A stretch of 64,000 nucleotides of DNA from Prunella strophiata (lineage: Eukaryota; Chordata; Aves; Passeriformes; Prunellidae), in NCBI GenBank assembly GCA_036583965.1, contig JAZBQD010000001.1:25268597-25332596 (forward strand), written 5' to 3'. Positions 1 to 11,845 of this stretch are shown here, one piece after another (within the stretch, counting starts at the first letter, position 1; each line of letters starts with the position of its first letter). The notes under the pieces were generated by a model. The model did no database searches, was not told the origin of the DNA, and saw nothing but the letters and a program-made list of their open reading frames with translations. Both the position numbers and the translations under genes were made by a program.

Positions 1-3000
1 GATTTTCATGCAGGCAAATCCCAAAAAGAGAAGCAAGGAGCAGCTGGAAATCATGGATATGTCCTGCTGGATAACCACAGCTGGGGCTGCTGAAGTAGGT
101 GGGAAGGACAAAAGGAAAAGCCCAGCTGGAAATCTCATCTTCCTGGGGTAACAAGGCAGACCTCCAGCTAATCTTGCTGACAAATCAGCCATTGACCACC
201 AGCAGCCCCAGGGAGCAGCCCCAGCTGAGGTGCAGGCACGAGCAGCAGCACTGGGAGGGGTGCAGTGCTTCTCCTTGCCACTGCTTTGCTTTCCTTCCAC
301 TATAACCAGATGGGTGTTTATTCTGCCTGGAACATCTGAGAAAATTGCCAACTGTGCCTGTGACAGTGCAGAGGGGTCAAGCCTGAAGGTGACATAATTA
401 GGCACTGTGTGATAGATCACAGTCCACAGAAAATTGTCCTCATTTACATCAGCCACAGCAAGACATCAAAGCTTTTACTTCTCTGGAAGTTGAGCAAGAA
501 CTGATTATGACTGAGTCACAGAGAGGGACAGATCCTGCTAGACAGAAAATATTTCCCTGCTCTTAAGGCTGAGACCTGGTGGCCATTTTCTTCACTACAG
601 CAGGAACACTTACACAACCCACAAACAACAAAACTCTCAACCTTACAATCCCCCAAAATATTCATATGCCACGTGTATTGCAGCAACCTTAAAAACTAAA
701 CATTCAAAGGAAAGCCAGAGAAACACTCCACATTTTGTCTCTTCCCATCCAAAATTAAAACAAACAAAAAACACTAACACTTGACAGCAAAACTAAAAAT
801 CTACCTAAACAACAAAAAGTTTAATTTCAAGGTTTTCTGAAAGGCAGAAGGACTCTATTACATGCCCCATTACTCAAAAGTGCTTTTGCTTTTTCAGCCA
901 GATTGATTCACTTACACAAGACAATTCTTTGTGCTCTTAAAATTAGTGCACTTGGAACAAGAGCCACAATAGAGCAAAGAGGTAGAAATAAATACTCCTT
1001 CCTTATCCCATTAAAAGAGGTAACATCACCTTTGTGTTTATACCCTAATATTTTAAAAATCTCTCCCATCAGCAGCTGCAGAAATTATTGAAGTAAATTT
1101 ACTAAAGAGGACTGAAATGGACAAACAACATTAGCATTAATAGAATATAAGCAATATTTACTGCAGTTTATTTAATGGCCTCTGCATTAATAGTCCTTTC
1201 TCTATATATAGACAGAATTAGGAGTGAAGTAATAGCTGTTTACAGTGCTGAAAGGCTTCTGTACTGCTTTTATTTTTGAACAGTTGGGTTTTTCAATGGG
1301 ATTTAAGGTCTCTGTGGCTCACAAAGGGATATCTAATAGGAGACATCAGCAAACATTCAGCGTTTGAAGATTCAATCAATCTGAAATATTTTACATTACC
1401 AGACTTCACAAATGCACATCTCTTTCTATCTTATGTATTGTGCCACAACAGAGACCATGGTAGGAGCCTCTGCCCAGAGACAGAATAAGGCTGAAAGTAC
1501 TTAGACTGTTTTGGATTATAAGTGTGATTTAAAGCCCTCTTTTCTGTATTCTCTCCTTGCAGGTGGATGCAAAACTTGTCTGAAGTTTTCCAATTATTAA
1601 GATGAAAACAGTATTTGATTTGATAAGTTTAATTAGTCAAAATAATTAAATTTACCAAAGGGGAAAAAAAAAAAAAACACAAAAACCCAAAACAAAATTA
1701 AAAACCCCACCTTCCATAAATATTAAGGTGGGCGAATTATTAATCCAAAAGAGTGAAACAGCTGAGGAAATCTCAATCTAAGCATCTGAGGTGACAAGCA
1801 CAAGATAATGTTGAACTGACTTCTGCTTTGATCAGGGACTATCACAGAGGCTCTGTAGAGTTGGGCTTGTAAATCCCATTGAAATTTAATAGATGAGAAA
1901 TTTAAATGTCTTTGACTCCATCATAGCTAAACTTTTACCTTTTTTCTTGGCTGTCAAAAGACTTGAGCTATTTCTTTCTAGTGCTTGAAAAACAAAGGCA
2001 AGTGACATCTAAATATAATCAACATGTGCCAGCATTCAATCTCTCAATAATGACTTAATAAACCCATCATAACTAAAGCCAGGTGAGTAATTTAATGCTA
2101 ATTATTTCCAATTAACTGCTTCTTTTAAAAACAAAAGCAAAGTGAAATTTTAATGTTTCTTTATCAACTACGAATATTTCTAATTTGCAACTCACAGAGT
2201 AATCATTTTGAGTTTCAACTCCAGCTAATTTAAAACAATAATCCTGTACAATTCCCAACTACATTAATTACAGACCCTCAGTTCCATTGTCAGCTTTGAG
2301 CAAATCTAAAATTTAGAAAATTTCAAATAATATACTCCAAATGGAAAAAAAATAATCTAGAAGCACAGGAGCTGCAGAAGAGGAATTTTTTTTTTCTTTT
2401 AATACATTGTTATTTTATCATCAAATCCCACATATACAGAGACTTTTGTCTTGAAAAACTAAGCACTTCATTGGTGAGGAAAATAATTCTCCTTTAAACT
2501 TCTTAATTTTTTTTTAATGTCTTAATGCTTGTTCTTGTAACAGTTTGAGGTCAAGGTAAAAAATCCTCAAGTCCCAGCCACTGAAGTGAGCCCAGTGTCT
2601 GGTGTTGAGCCTGTTCCTGCCAAAGGCACCAGTGCACCCTGCCAGGCACTGCTGACTCAGAGTGCCAGAACAGAACCAATTCCCATCCCCACCCTCAGCC
2701 AAACCAAACCCCCAAGCTCCCAGCCCATGAGAGGTGCAATTCCCAGCTGCTGGCACTGTGCCTCACACCTTGCTCCCCCAAAATGGGAAGGGAGAGCCAG
2801 GCTCAGTGCTGGCCAGGCTGGTCTGCTCCACCACTGCCACATCTCTCAGCCCCTGCTCAGGGTCTGCCTCCACACCTGTGTGACAGCATTCTCCAATTCC
2901 CCTTCTTCCCTAAATCCCCTCATTCCCTCTCCCCCACAGGACCTCTGCAGTTCTTCCCTGAAAGGCAGAGAAGGGTTTGCCTTTAACAATCCACACAGGT

Positions 3001-5280
3001 AAAGGGATTACGTGATAAAGAGTAATTAAATTGACAGTCTAATTTAACACTTTGCATTTTGCATGCTTTTACTGTGTGCTGTTTGAGTTCTTAATAAAAG
3101 GTTTAATATACTTTTCATGGCACTTAATACTGTGGAACTAAGCAGCTTTAGAACTAAAGGTCTGGGACTTGCCCAACTGCTTAATATCCAGGCTGGCACT
3201 TGAGGATGCTTCTTTTGCAGCCTCATGGCTTTTCATGGCAAAATACCTATGCCCTGATGAAGTTTTGCTCTGGGGCCAAGCAAGCTGTTTAGCTGTCCCA
3301 CACTCTGGTACCAGCTCTCCCTAGGTGTGAGAGTTTTCTCCTGTCCTGCCTTCCACCATCATTTTCTGGATGTGATATTTCAGCCCTTAGAGGTGTACCT
3401 CAGCATCCAAATCTCACCAGGCAGGGCACAGAGGAGCCTTCACCTTCTGTGCTCCTACAGAATGTGGCCAGGCCCTCCCTCCAATCCAAACCCCTCTCTG
3501 TGTCCTCAGGCAGGTGGTTTCTCCCTGGAAGTTGTTCAGGTATTGTCTCACAATAACTGAAGTTACTGACTGCACCAGCCATCAGAGCAGCCCAGGGATG
3601 ATCAGCAGCTGCACTGAGCTGTCAGGAGCCAAAAATGACATGTCTGTGGATTAATGGCCCAGCCTGTCAGGATGGCATGTATCTGCTGTGTGCAGAAGAT
3701 GAAACATCTACTTTCCAAAAAGCAGGATTTGCTTTACAATAGACCTCTGCATTGCCCAGAGCAGCGATATTTTTCTGTCACTGAACGTCAACAAGCTACA
3801 GTCTGGAGTAAAATATGGTTTACTAAACCACTGAATTCATAGAGCTTCATATTCCTCTGTGGCAGATGTTACAGATATGCAGACAGACAGTCCTTATTGA
3901 TCCAAATGGTTTGCAGAAACTCCATTTGAAAGCATATGTTTCTCTGCTCGACATTTTGACATGAATGACAAGACAAAGCTAGGAATGCAAATGCACAACA
4001 AGAAACTGTTCTTGTGTTGTAAAAGCACATTCCCCCTGCCAAAGAGATGGTAAATGTTGCACAACTAATCACAGCCCAGAAAGATGTGTGAGCTGACCTA
4101 CAGACACAGAACAGGAGGGGAAATCTGACAGCACGGACTTAAAACAGCCTGACAGGATCTGCACAGCCCAATGCAACCACTGCTTGTTCTCTCCCTGTGC
4201 CAGGACCAGCCTACCAGCAAGTTCCACCATGTAGAATCACATGAATCTCAGGAAACCTTTATGTAAACAATGGCAGCAGCATCCAGCAACTCAAGTGCTC
4301 CCCAGCCCATGGGCCAGGGCACATTTATATTTCAAATACAGCATTTTTTCCATTTAATTTCCAGGCCTCACCAACCCTTGTTGACAGGCCTGCATCCTCA
4401 GCACTCCTCTCTGGGGACCTGCAGTCCCCCAGCTCCTCCCCAGGCTTGCCTCCAATTCCCTTTCCCCAGCAGCTCCCCATGCCAGTGCTGCTCTGGGGCT
4501 CCCTGCTCCCCCAGCAGCAGGCAGGAGCTCTCTGGGATGCTTGCAGCAAACCCTGCCTTGAAATTCCACCTCACTGCACTGGGAGCAGAGCTGGGGGCTC
4601 TACTGCCACCTTAGTGTCTGCTAGACTGGAAGCTGAAAGCTTTCATGACCAAAGCATCCTCCCAAAAAATTCTCACCATCATCCAAGCTGGCTTTAGAAT
4701 CAAGCAAAATATTGCAATTTATTTTCCTGGCCAGCTCTTAAATGGCAGCTGAAATGCAGGAACTTCTAAACTTCCACAGCCTGTAAATGCTCTACCTGCC
4801 CACACCTGCACTTGTCAGGAGTTTCTCCTGTCCCCTCAGCAGCAGCAGAGCCAACACTGCAGAGCAGCATCCCTGTGCATAGGCAAACCCCACAGCACAC
4901 ATCCCACTGCCTCACCCCAGCCCCCTTCCCCTGGGGACAGTGGGCAGCAAGCAGGACCAAGCCCAATGGAATCCCCAGTAGTGCCCCAAGATGGAAACAG
5001 GAGCTGCAAGCTGTAACTATAGCCACTACAGCAAACTGAACACACAAACATCTCAGTGTCTGCTTAGATTAACTTGCAATCATACATTTCAGCACTTTGG
5101 TGGCCTGGCATATTTTACTTCTGGTAAGTACTTAATTTGACAGAATTGCTCCAATATAAATCATATAAAAACACATTAAAGAAAAGTCAATTTCTTTTCT
5201 GCTGATATATATAAAGGGCTGTATAAATCTGGGATGCCTCTTGACAGTTGTCATGGTGTGTAGACTTGCAGTTCAGTATA

Positions 5281-5415
5281 GACTCCAGTGCAGCAAAGCA
5301 ATCAAGGCTAACTTTAAAGCAGCTGAGTAGTCCCAGGGAGTTTAAGGAGCTCACTCACCTGCTTAAAATCAGACACATTTAATTGGAAACGTGCATTTTA
5401 ACTCCACCATCAATC
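5281..5415. repeat. Foldback-like dispersed repeat, copy A
   Basis: This segment is shared with 8565-8707 in the same orientation. Blocks include GTGCAGCAAAGCA, AAAGCAGCTGAGTAGTCCCA, CTCACTCACCTGCTTAAAAT and ACTCCACCATCAATC. The left half (AAAGCA then GAGTAGTCCC) is partly the inverse of the right half (CTCAC then TGCTTAAA), so the unit can fold back on itself. It resembles old non-autonomous foldback repeats of amniotes; I cannot name the family with certainty. Confidence 0.7.
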
Positions 5416-5627
5416 CCTTTTGTTCCTTCAGCTACAATTCTTACCTAAAATGTAGGGCTCTGTTGTGTTCTACTTAACCACTTTGGAAAGAATTCCATCA
5501 GAAAACAGATACACACATTTCACATGATGAAAAGAATTTCAGAATAATACTAAAACATAGAAAAACTTTCAAGATGCTTCCTTTCATGACTGACTTTTTA
5601 GAATCAGAGTCTAAAAGCAGACTGATA

Positions 5628-5649
5628 ATTACCTACAGCTGTAGGTAAT
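5628..5649. repeat. Perfect 22-bp palindrome centred on CAGCTG
   Basis: The left arm ATTACCTACAG is followed immediately by its exact reverse complement CTGTAGGTAAT, with no spacer. The centre CAGCTG is an E-box core. Symmetry stops at the next outer base on each side. Confidence 0.85.
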
Positions 5650-8200
5650 AAACCCTCAGGTTCCATCTCCCCGCTCACACAGTTTCCATTATAGCACTAT
5701 AACTAAACAGTTAAAAAATAAACCAAAAATCTTTATCTTGAAAACAACTTGGGGGCACAATAAGCTGTGTTGTGGGGTTTTCATCTAGAAATGTTTCAGA
5801 GGGTATCTACACTACAGTCACACATCAGCATATTATTCACAAATCAGATTCTGTCCCAGCCATTCATCCAAACATTTGAAACTTTGGCAAGATGGGCAGA
5901 GATTTCTTATTTTAATTTTTTGTTCGAGCTTTTTGCTCACCTTGCTTGTCTGTATTTATGATTCTGAGGACTTTACCTCCTCCTTATGTGATGTAGAGGC
6001 CAAACAGACCTCAAAACTACAGAGCTTTATAACTATAACAACAGAACTAGTAACTGAAAGATTACACATCTTTCAAAGAAACCTATCAAAAATAAATTTA
6101 AAAAAGACAAAGCAACTCTCTCATAGTTCTGCTCTACTATAACATGATGTGAAGTTTCTACCAGCATTAATTGATTTCAAAGAAAGCTATCAATTCCAGT
6201 AGGGAGAAAAGAAAATAATTTAGGTAGTACACCTGAAAAAAAAACAAAAGGAAAAAAAAATCTCTACTAAAGCTGACAGCAAATTTAGGACAAAACAAAA
6301 CTTAGTAAAAAGCTACAGCTTTATGCACTACTTGCTTCTTTTGTTGGTTACCTTGCAGTCTTGGAGAACCCACGTTTTATTCTGCTTCTCTCCAACACCA
6401 GAAGAAAGCACCATCCATTTCCAGGAATCCAGAGAAACGTGCAGCTCAGAGCACAAAGCCCAAACTCTTCCCCACAGCCCGAGTGAGAGCTTTATGGGGA
6501 GCTGATTGGAGCTGATTGAGGTGATTTGTCCCAGCTGCAGCCCTGAACAGCCCTTGGGAGTGTCTCCCAGCAAACAGCCCGCAGCTGCTTTGGGTGAAAT
6601 CACTGATTAAAGCTCATTCTCCCCAGCTGAGCAACAATCAAGCCAAAAAACAGGAACCGCCAAACAAATCATTTCAACTCTTAAATAATATAACAACTGT
6701 TTCTGGTAGAACAAATGCTGTTTTTATTTGTTTCCTAAAAATTAAGAAAAATAATAATTAGCTGAGGCAACTGCTTGTATGATGGAATTGAGGCTTCTCA
6801 TACAAGTAATACAGCTTTACTAAACATGAGTTGTAACCATCCTTTTCTCCCTCCCCCTTCACCACATGTCAGTTTTTACCTTTAATTTAGCCTTTCTTCA
6901 GAGTTTTCTTCTGACTTTCTCCTTGCCTTTCCCAGGATGATGCCAAAGGATGTGGTTTCTCTGAGAAATTTCCAACAGGGTCCCCCAAATGTGTTGTGTT
7001 TAGATTTATGTCACTCTTTAGCTGCTCACAATGTAAGTTCAAGTCAGTAAATCAAAATAAAATAAAGTAACAAGGTCTGAACACTGTGGTTTCTGTACCA
7101 CCCCACCAACATTATTTCCTCTGAATGCTCCACTTGTCACCAACCCAACAGCTTTAAGCTCAGAAGAGAGCTATTTGGAAATCTAAACAGATTTTAGGAA
7201 GAATTTTCTTTCTTTAAGCAATCCCAGCATAAAGTTTAAACTGTAATCCATGTTACATGCTCAAAATTGTAATAAAGTTCCTCTTTCAGGTTAATTTTTG
7301 AGACATTTTCCTTTTCAGAGCTACCCCAGTTTATAGAAAGGAGTGCTCTTGAGCCTGATATTAAGAACTAAACCTTCACCTGCTGAAACTCAGAATGCTT
7401 GACCCATTCCCAGGAGGGAAGCTGATTTACACAGGTGAGAACCCAGGTTTAAGTGGTTTATTCTATCAGCAGACTAAGAAAAAGTGAGTTGTTTTGCTGA
7501 GACTTCACCTACAATGCAGCAATGGTTATCAAAGCAAGGCAGATATTGGGAACTTCACTTTGCAAGACAAGTATTGCACACATGTAGTTGTAACTCAGCA
7601 TAAAAACATTCTATCAAGTTTCAACTCTGAAATTAAAAAGCACAATTACTCTTTTTTTTTTTTTCCATTGCAATAGGAAAACATGACATACTAAGAAATA
7701 AGAGCAATGCATTCTTCAGATTGAAAGCAGATTGCCCATGGATTGCAAGCAAATAGAAGAAACTGAGTCACAATTTGTAAGAAAATAATTTCTAAACTAA
7801 TGGGTTGGTAGAACAAGACACACTAAAAGTGCTGTGCCACAGATGTCACTTTTGTGAAAGCTCATCATCAAAAGAGCACAATAAAAGGAAGGTACATTTC
7901 ATGTTCAATCACCTTTGCAATGTAAACATTCCAGAGGAGTTGGAATATTTGGGATCACACATTATTCCCTATTTTAAGAACACTAGGGGAAGTTCCTGTT
8001 GAAGAACCAGAGCACAGTTTGGCCTTCAAAGTTTTCACAAACTTCTGCAGTTTTTCTATTTCAACTTGCCAGATATTAAAGGTGAAGGGTCAAACCTGCA
8101 GGTGGTGTAAATAAGCACAGATCTGTGAGAGCTTTCACCTTATGCTCATTTACATCACATGGAAATTATATTTCTCACTTCTTCTGTGAGTAATTGCACA

Positions 8201-8231
8201 TGTATATATATACATATATATATATATATAT
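8201..8231. repeat. TA-rich microsatellite
   Basis: Alternating TA tract interrupted by a single CA step, bordered on the right by a short TG run. Confidence 0.85.
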
Positions 8232-8564
8232 GCATGTGTGTGGTGAATACATATTATATAGAAAGTGAATGCTTTGATCTGTCAAAAGGAAGATACAAAT
8301 ATAAAACAGGAGACAGGATATGAAAATCATACATTCTGCATTTACTTTGAAAACTGAAAGTTATGGGGAAAGAAACATTGTTTATGTTCAAGGAGAACCT
8401 GGTGATTTGCTTAAATAATCTAAAACCAAACCACTAGCAGATGAAGGATTTAACAGCTTCCTGTCAGGGCTGACAGGCTCAAGCTATGACTTGCTAACTT
8501 TTATATAAACAAATAATTACTAAACAGTGAGAGATCCATTGCTGATTCCTAGTTTTGCAGAGTA

Positions 8565-8707
8565 GACCCTGGTGCAGCAAAGCACTCAAAACTTAAGTTT
8601 AACTTAAAGCAGCTGAGTAGTCCCAGGGAGTTTGGCCAGCTCACTCACCTGCTTAAAATTAGGCACATATTTAATTTGAGACCTGCATTTTGACTCCACC
8701 ATCAATC
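8565..8707. repeat. Foldback-like dispersed repeat, copy B
   Basis: This is the second copy of the unit at 5281-5415, about 3.3 kb away. It is a little longer because it keeps an extra AACTTAAG stretch and a TAT insertion. Its GCACT, CTTAAGTTTAACTTAA and AGTAGTCCC order looks closer to the presumed ancestral form than copy A. Confidence 0.7.
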
Positions 8708-10661
8708 AGCAATGCACTTCACCTGTGCATAAAGCAGGTGCTCCCTACAAGGCTCACACATGCTGAAATACTTTTCTGAAAGAGGGCTGAGTGGTTTGAT
8801 CCTTCAAGATCCTGCTCATCATAAATGTAGTCCTGCAAAGCATTCAAACAGGTGAGTCATATCCTGTGCATGAGAAAAAAGGAGCTCTAACATCACTTAT
8901 AAGTTAGACCACACTTCCAAACTACAGCACATAGCAAGAGTAAGCCAGGAGGAGAACACTGAATATGAAGAATGCTAAAGTTAATCCCCCTAAATATATT
9001 GTATTCACAATTTATTCCACAAATGCAGGTCAGTCAAAATTACAGTGTTTTAGTCTATAATCTGAAAAAGATCTAACATGAAAGCAAAGATACCTCAGTA
9101 AAAGAGGCTTTCAAGCCCCTGCTCTGGGCTTTGCTGCAGCAGGTCAGCAGCATGTTTTGTAAGTAACAGCACAGCAGCAGCTCAGGAAACCTCCAGCAGG
9201 TTTGTGTGCCACAACAGGTCACACCCTCAGAGCCACTCAAGCACCTCCTTGCACCTTTTCTGCAGCATGTTCCTCTGCTGCTGCTAAAATCTTAAACTGG
9301 TCATGAAACGAGAGATTTTTCCAATGCAAATCCTTGCACTCTTTCTCCAAAGCATCCTTACAGACTTCTGTGTGTACATAGCCTTTTAGTGCAGCTATTT
9401 CTGCCATAACTAATTAGTGTATTTATGGAAGATTTTTTTTTTTCCTGTGGCCATAGGTTTAAGACAACAACAACAAAAAAATTACAAAAGAAGAAAAAAA
9501 AATCCAAAGTTTTTGTGGGCCAAACCTCCAAATAACATAAACCCAGTCAGCAAATAGTGCAATTTGTGCCAAGCTACAAAATTGTACCATCTTCATGAGG
9601 AACCAGCTTGACAACAGAGACAAATTAATCCCTCTAAGAGTACTCCTCCTGTAAGCCCATCATCAATATTCCCCATTTAAAAAGTGTTAGGCTGAGTATA
9701 CTCTTCCATAAGGCTGGTTTCATGTCACAGTTTGACTTTTCCTCCCTACTGCTTAAAGTAGAAATGTAAAAATGTGGGGACTTTAATCACCCCATAAATA
9801 TATGTGTTGTGTAATTATGCAAATCAGATTAGGAGCAGTGAATGGAATGTTTATTTATCCAAAAACCTGACCCAGATTGCCTGCTGACTTTCCTGGGATG
9901 TGAATGCATTTTTACCTCTGTTCAAACTGAATTTTTCACCCTAATGTAGACAGTGATTTTGCTGCACTAGGATCTACAGCCTTTCCCAAATGGCAGTGCT
10001 CTAATAAAGTGAAAAAATCCAGCTACAAAAGGGAAATTACAACCTAGTATTAGGGATAAATTTGAGAAGACACTAAATTATCCAAATTTTGAAAGAGAGT
10101 GATGGTCCATCAAGAGTAGGAGGGGGTACAGGGATCCATTATGTTTGGCATTCAAACTTCAATTTGGGAAGGAAACAATGTGTTAGATTTTGGTTTGTTT
10201 TTTTTCTTGTCATACGACATTGCACTGGTAATATTTGCATGACAAGACATTAAATAAGCTATATGTGTTACTCTTTGTCCTCTGTGTTTCACAGACAAAA
10301 AATAAAAAAGGTTTTGTACAGCCATTTCACAATTATAGACATGGCCATTAAAATGTTTCTCTTTACAAAATCAATGGAAAAAAAGCAGAGCTGTGCTTAT
10401 AGTCTTGTCATTCAGAGATATGATTTCAACAGGGAGCATTGCATCCATTATGCAACAAATTCAGTGAAATCTTAAAGAAAGAGATGGTACCAGAGGGCAC
10501 AGTCACTGTAGTGCCATTATCTCCTGCCTTTACTGTTCCTCCTTGCCTCACTCCATTGGTTCCTCCCCATTTTCAGTCACGTACACAAGAAACAAAAAGG
10601 AGCTGAGCAGTTTTTCTTAAAAGCTTTCCCCTTAACCTAAAACCTGTTGTTCATCAAAGCA

Positions 10662-10722
10662 TTTATATATATAATATATACGTCATAATATATATAATAT
10701 ATATTATATATATATGTATAAC
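10662..10722. repeat. AT palindromic microsatellite
   Basis: Tracts of TATATA and ATAATATATAT, broken by ACGTCATA, form overlapping inverted repeats capable of cruciform structure. It lies just beyond the second candidate polyadenylation signal of GRID1. Confidence 0.8.
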
Positions 10723-10854
10723 AAAACACAGAAAGTTAAATAAAAAGAGCCACACAGCACAGCAGACACGTAAAAACACAATCCAATAATCCTGTGCTTA
10801 AATTTAGAAACTGTGTGGAAGTTTAAATCCTTGTTGGAAGGAAAATGTTCTCTG

Positions 10855-10860
10855 TTTATT
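10855..10860 (-). terminator. Candidate second polyadenylation signal AATAAA
   Basis: This is a second AATAAA on the GRID1 strand, about 560 nt after the stop. The downstream sequence is less GU-rich than at 11161-11166. In AT-rich DNA the hexamer is common by chance, so this is only a candidate. Confidence 0.2.
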
Positions 10861-11160
10861 GTTTGTTGGATTTGAGTTATAATTCACCTTTAAAGCATTT
10901 TTTACTGCTATGCTAATACCAGCTGCTAACTTCTCTGAGTGAATTGTCATCTTGGCTATAAAACAGGGTTCTGGAGAAAGGAGAAATCTGAGCATGGTGA
11001 ATTTTTCTAGCAAGAAAGAGATAAGTTTTTTGCTCTTAAAAAAAAACATACCTGTAAGGGAATAAGTGTTGAAATCTATGGAAAAAAAGAAAAGTATGGC
11101 CCTCAGTCCCAGTAACAGGTCTTCTTTGGCACTTGAGAACGACCACAAGTAGTTTGCCTT

Positions 11161-11166
11161 TTTATT
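11161..11166 (-). terminator. Candidate proximal polyadenylation signal AATAAA
   Basis: This is the first AATAAA downstream of the GRID1 stop, about 250 nt into the 3' untranslated region. It is followed in the transcript by a GU-rich stretch, CTTGTGGTCGTTCTC, at a spacing suited to cleavage. The hexamer and GU-rich element are seen directly; use of the site is inferred. Confidence 0.35.
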
Positions 11167-11335
11167 CATATAGAACAAAATTTACAAAGTCATTCATACA
11201 TTTTTGTTTGTTTTTTGTTTTGTTTTTTACTTACTTCGAAAATTGGGAATATTCAAAATACACTTTTACCCCACTTCATTCTTTCATTATTTACAAGTAT
11301 ATACAAGAAAAACGTAAGAGTTCATTTTCTTTTTC

Positions 11336-11358
11336 TTTTTTTTTTTTTTTTTTTTTTT
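11336..11358. repeat. T23 homopolymer in the GRID1 3' untranslated region
   Basis: Twenty-three T's on the plus strand, so an internal A23 tract in the GRID1 mRNA about 60 nt after the stop. Confidence 0.9.
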
Positions 11359-11416
11359 GTTCCTTTTAAATTTTGTATTAAAAATCTCTGCTGGTTGTTT
11401 GTACTGTTTGTTCTCG

Positions 11417-11845
11417 TCATATGGATGTTCCATGCGAGGGCTCCATTGCTTCTGGAATGACTCCCCCGGGCACGGACTGGAATGACATTGGGATCGGGGT
11501 TTTCACGGGGCTCTGCCGGAATAGTCCTCCGTTGGGTGACCTGTGTTTGCACTGTATGGAGGGCATGGTGGCTGAGCTGCTCAGGGGCAGCGGCAGGTTG
11601 CTGCCCGAGGCAGCTGTGAGTGTCCTGCTGGCACCATGAGTTGTCTGTTCTGGTAAAAAGGTGCTGACAGAAAGTTGCGTGTTCTGGTACTCGCGCACCG
11701 GCTCCAGGGTCTGAGCTGGCTGCATGCCCCCGATCTCCAGCGCCGAGATCTCGATGGACGCTGGGGAGATCTGCTTGTGGGCTATGTCTTCATCAATTAA
11801 ACTGTTCATGCGTCTGTGCACCTGCTCCAGATTCACTTCTTTGTC
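11417..11845 (-). CDS. GRID1: GRID1 last coding exon (about exon 16): cytoplasmic tail
   Basis: The coding part is 429 nt: 142 residues and a TGA stop at 11417-11419, about residues 868-1009. It starts [20 protein letters not shown] in phase 0 after the acceptor CACTAG. It encodes the intracellular tail, rich in serine, threonine and proline, with blocks [35 protein letters not shown] and [18 protein letters not shown]. The final GTSI is a class I PDZ-binding motif; in delta receptors this end recruits postsynaptic PDZ scaffolds. Differences from mammals as I remember them are conservative. The exon continues as 3' untranslated sequence below 11417. Confidence 0.98.
   Translation of the reverse strand, partial: DKEVNLEQVHRRMNSLIDEDIAHKQISPASIEISALEIGGMQPAQTLEPVREYQNTQLSVSTFLPEQTTHGASRTLTAASGSNLPLPLSSSATMPSIQCKHRSPNGGLFRQSPVKTPIPMSFQSVPGGVIPEAMEPSHGTSI

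Larger units (their letters stand above)
1..10854. other. Region downstream of GRID1, no recognisable gene
   Basis: No exon, RNA gene or intact element was recognised here on either strand. Open frames are short and match no family I know. Mostly AT-rich sequence is interrupted by two more GC-rich blocks at about 2550-2990 and 4260-5000. It contains two copies of a foldback-like dispersed repeat, a perfect 22-bp palindrome and TA microsatellites, listed separately. Distal GRID1 3' untranslated sequence may occupy part of the right end. Confidence 0.6.
10855..11416 (-). other. GRID1: GRID1 3' untranslated region (proximal part; end uncertain)
   Basis: This sequence directly follows the stop codon on the minus strand. 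It carries a 23-base run of T on the plus strand (A in the mRNA) at 11336-11358, about 60 nt after the stop, followed in the mRNA by a GA-rich stretch. Candidate polyadenylation signals AATAAA lie at 11161-11166 and 10855-10860, and another at 9850-9855. The true end cannot be fixed from sequence; mammalian GRID1 has a 3' untranslated region of a few kilobases, so it may extend further left. Confidence 0.5.

Noticed and set aside
2586..3002. 138-codon plus-strand open frame
   Set aside because: Low-complexity composition of a GC-rich block, no recognisable domain, no splice or promoter context.
4270..5047. Overlapping open frames on both strands
   Set aside because: Several frames are open at once in C-rich sequence, which indicates composition rather than coding; no homology recognised.
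5203..5260. TATATAAAGG resembling a TATA box
   Set aside because: No gene, transcript start or initiator context follows; TATA-like words are frequent in this AT-rich sequence.
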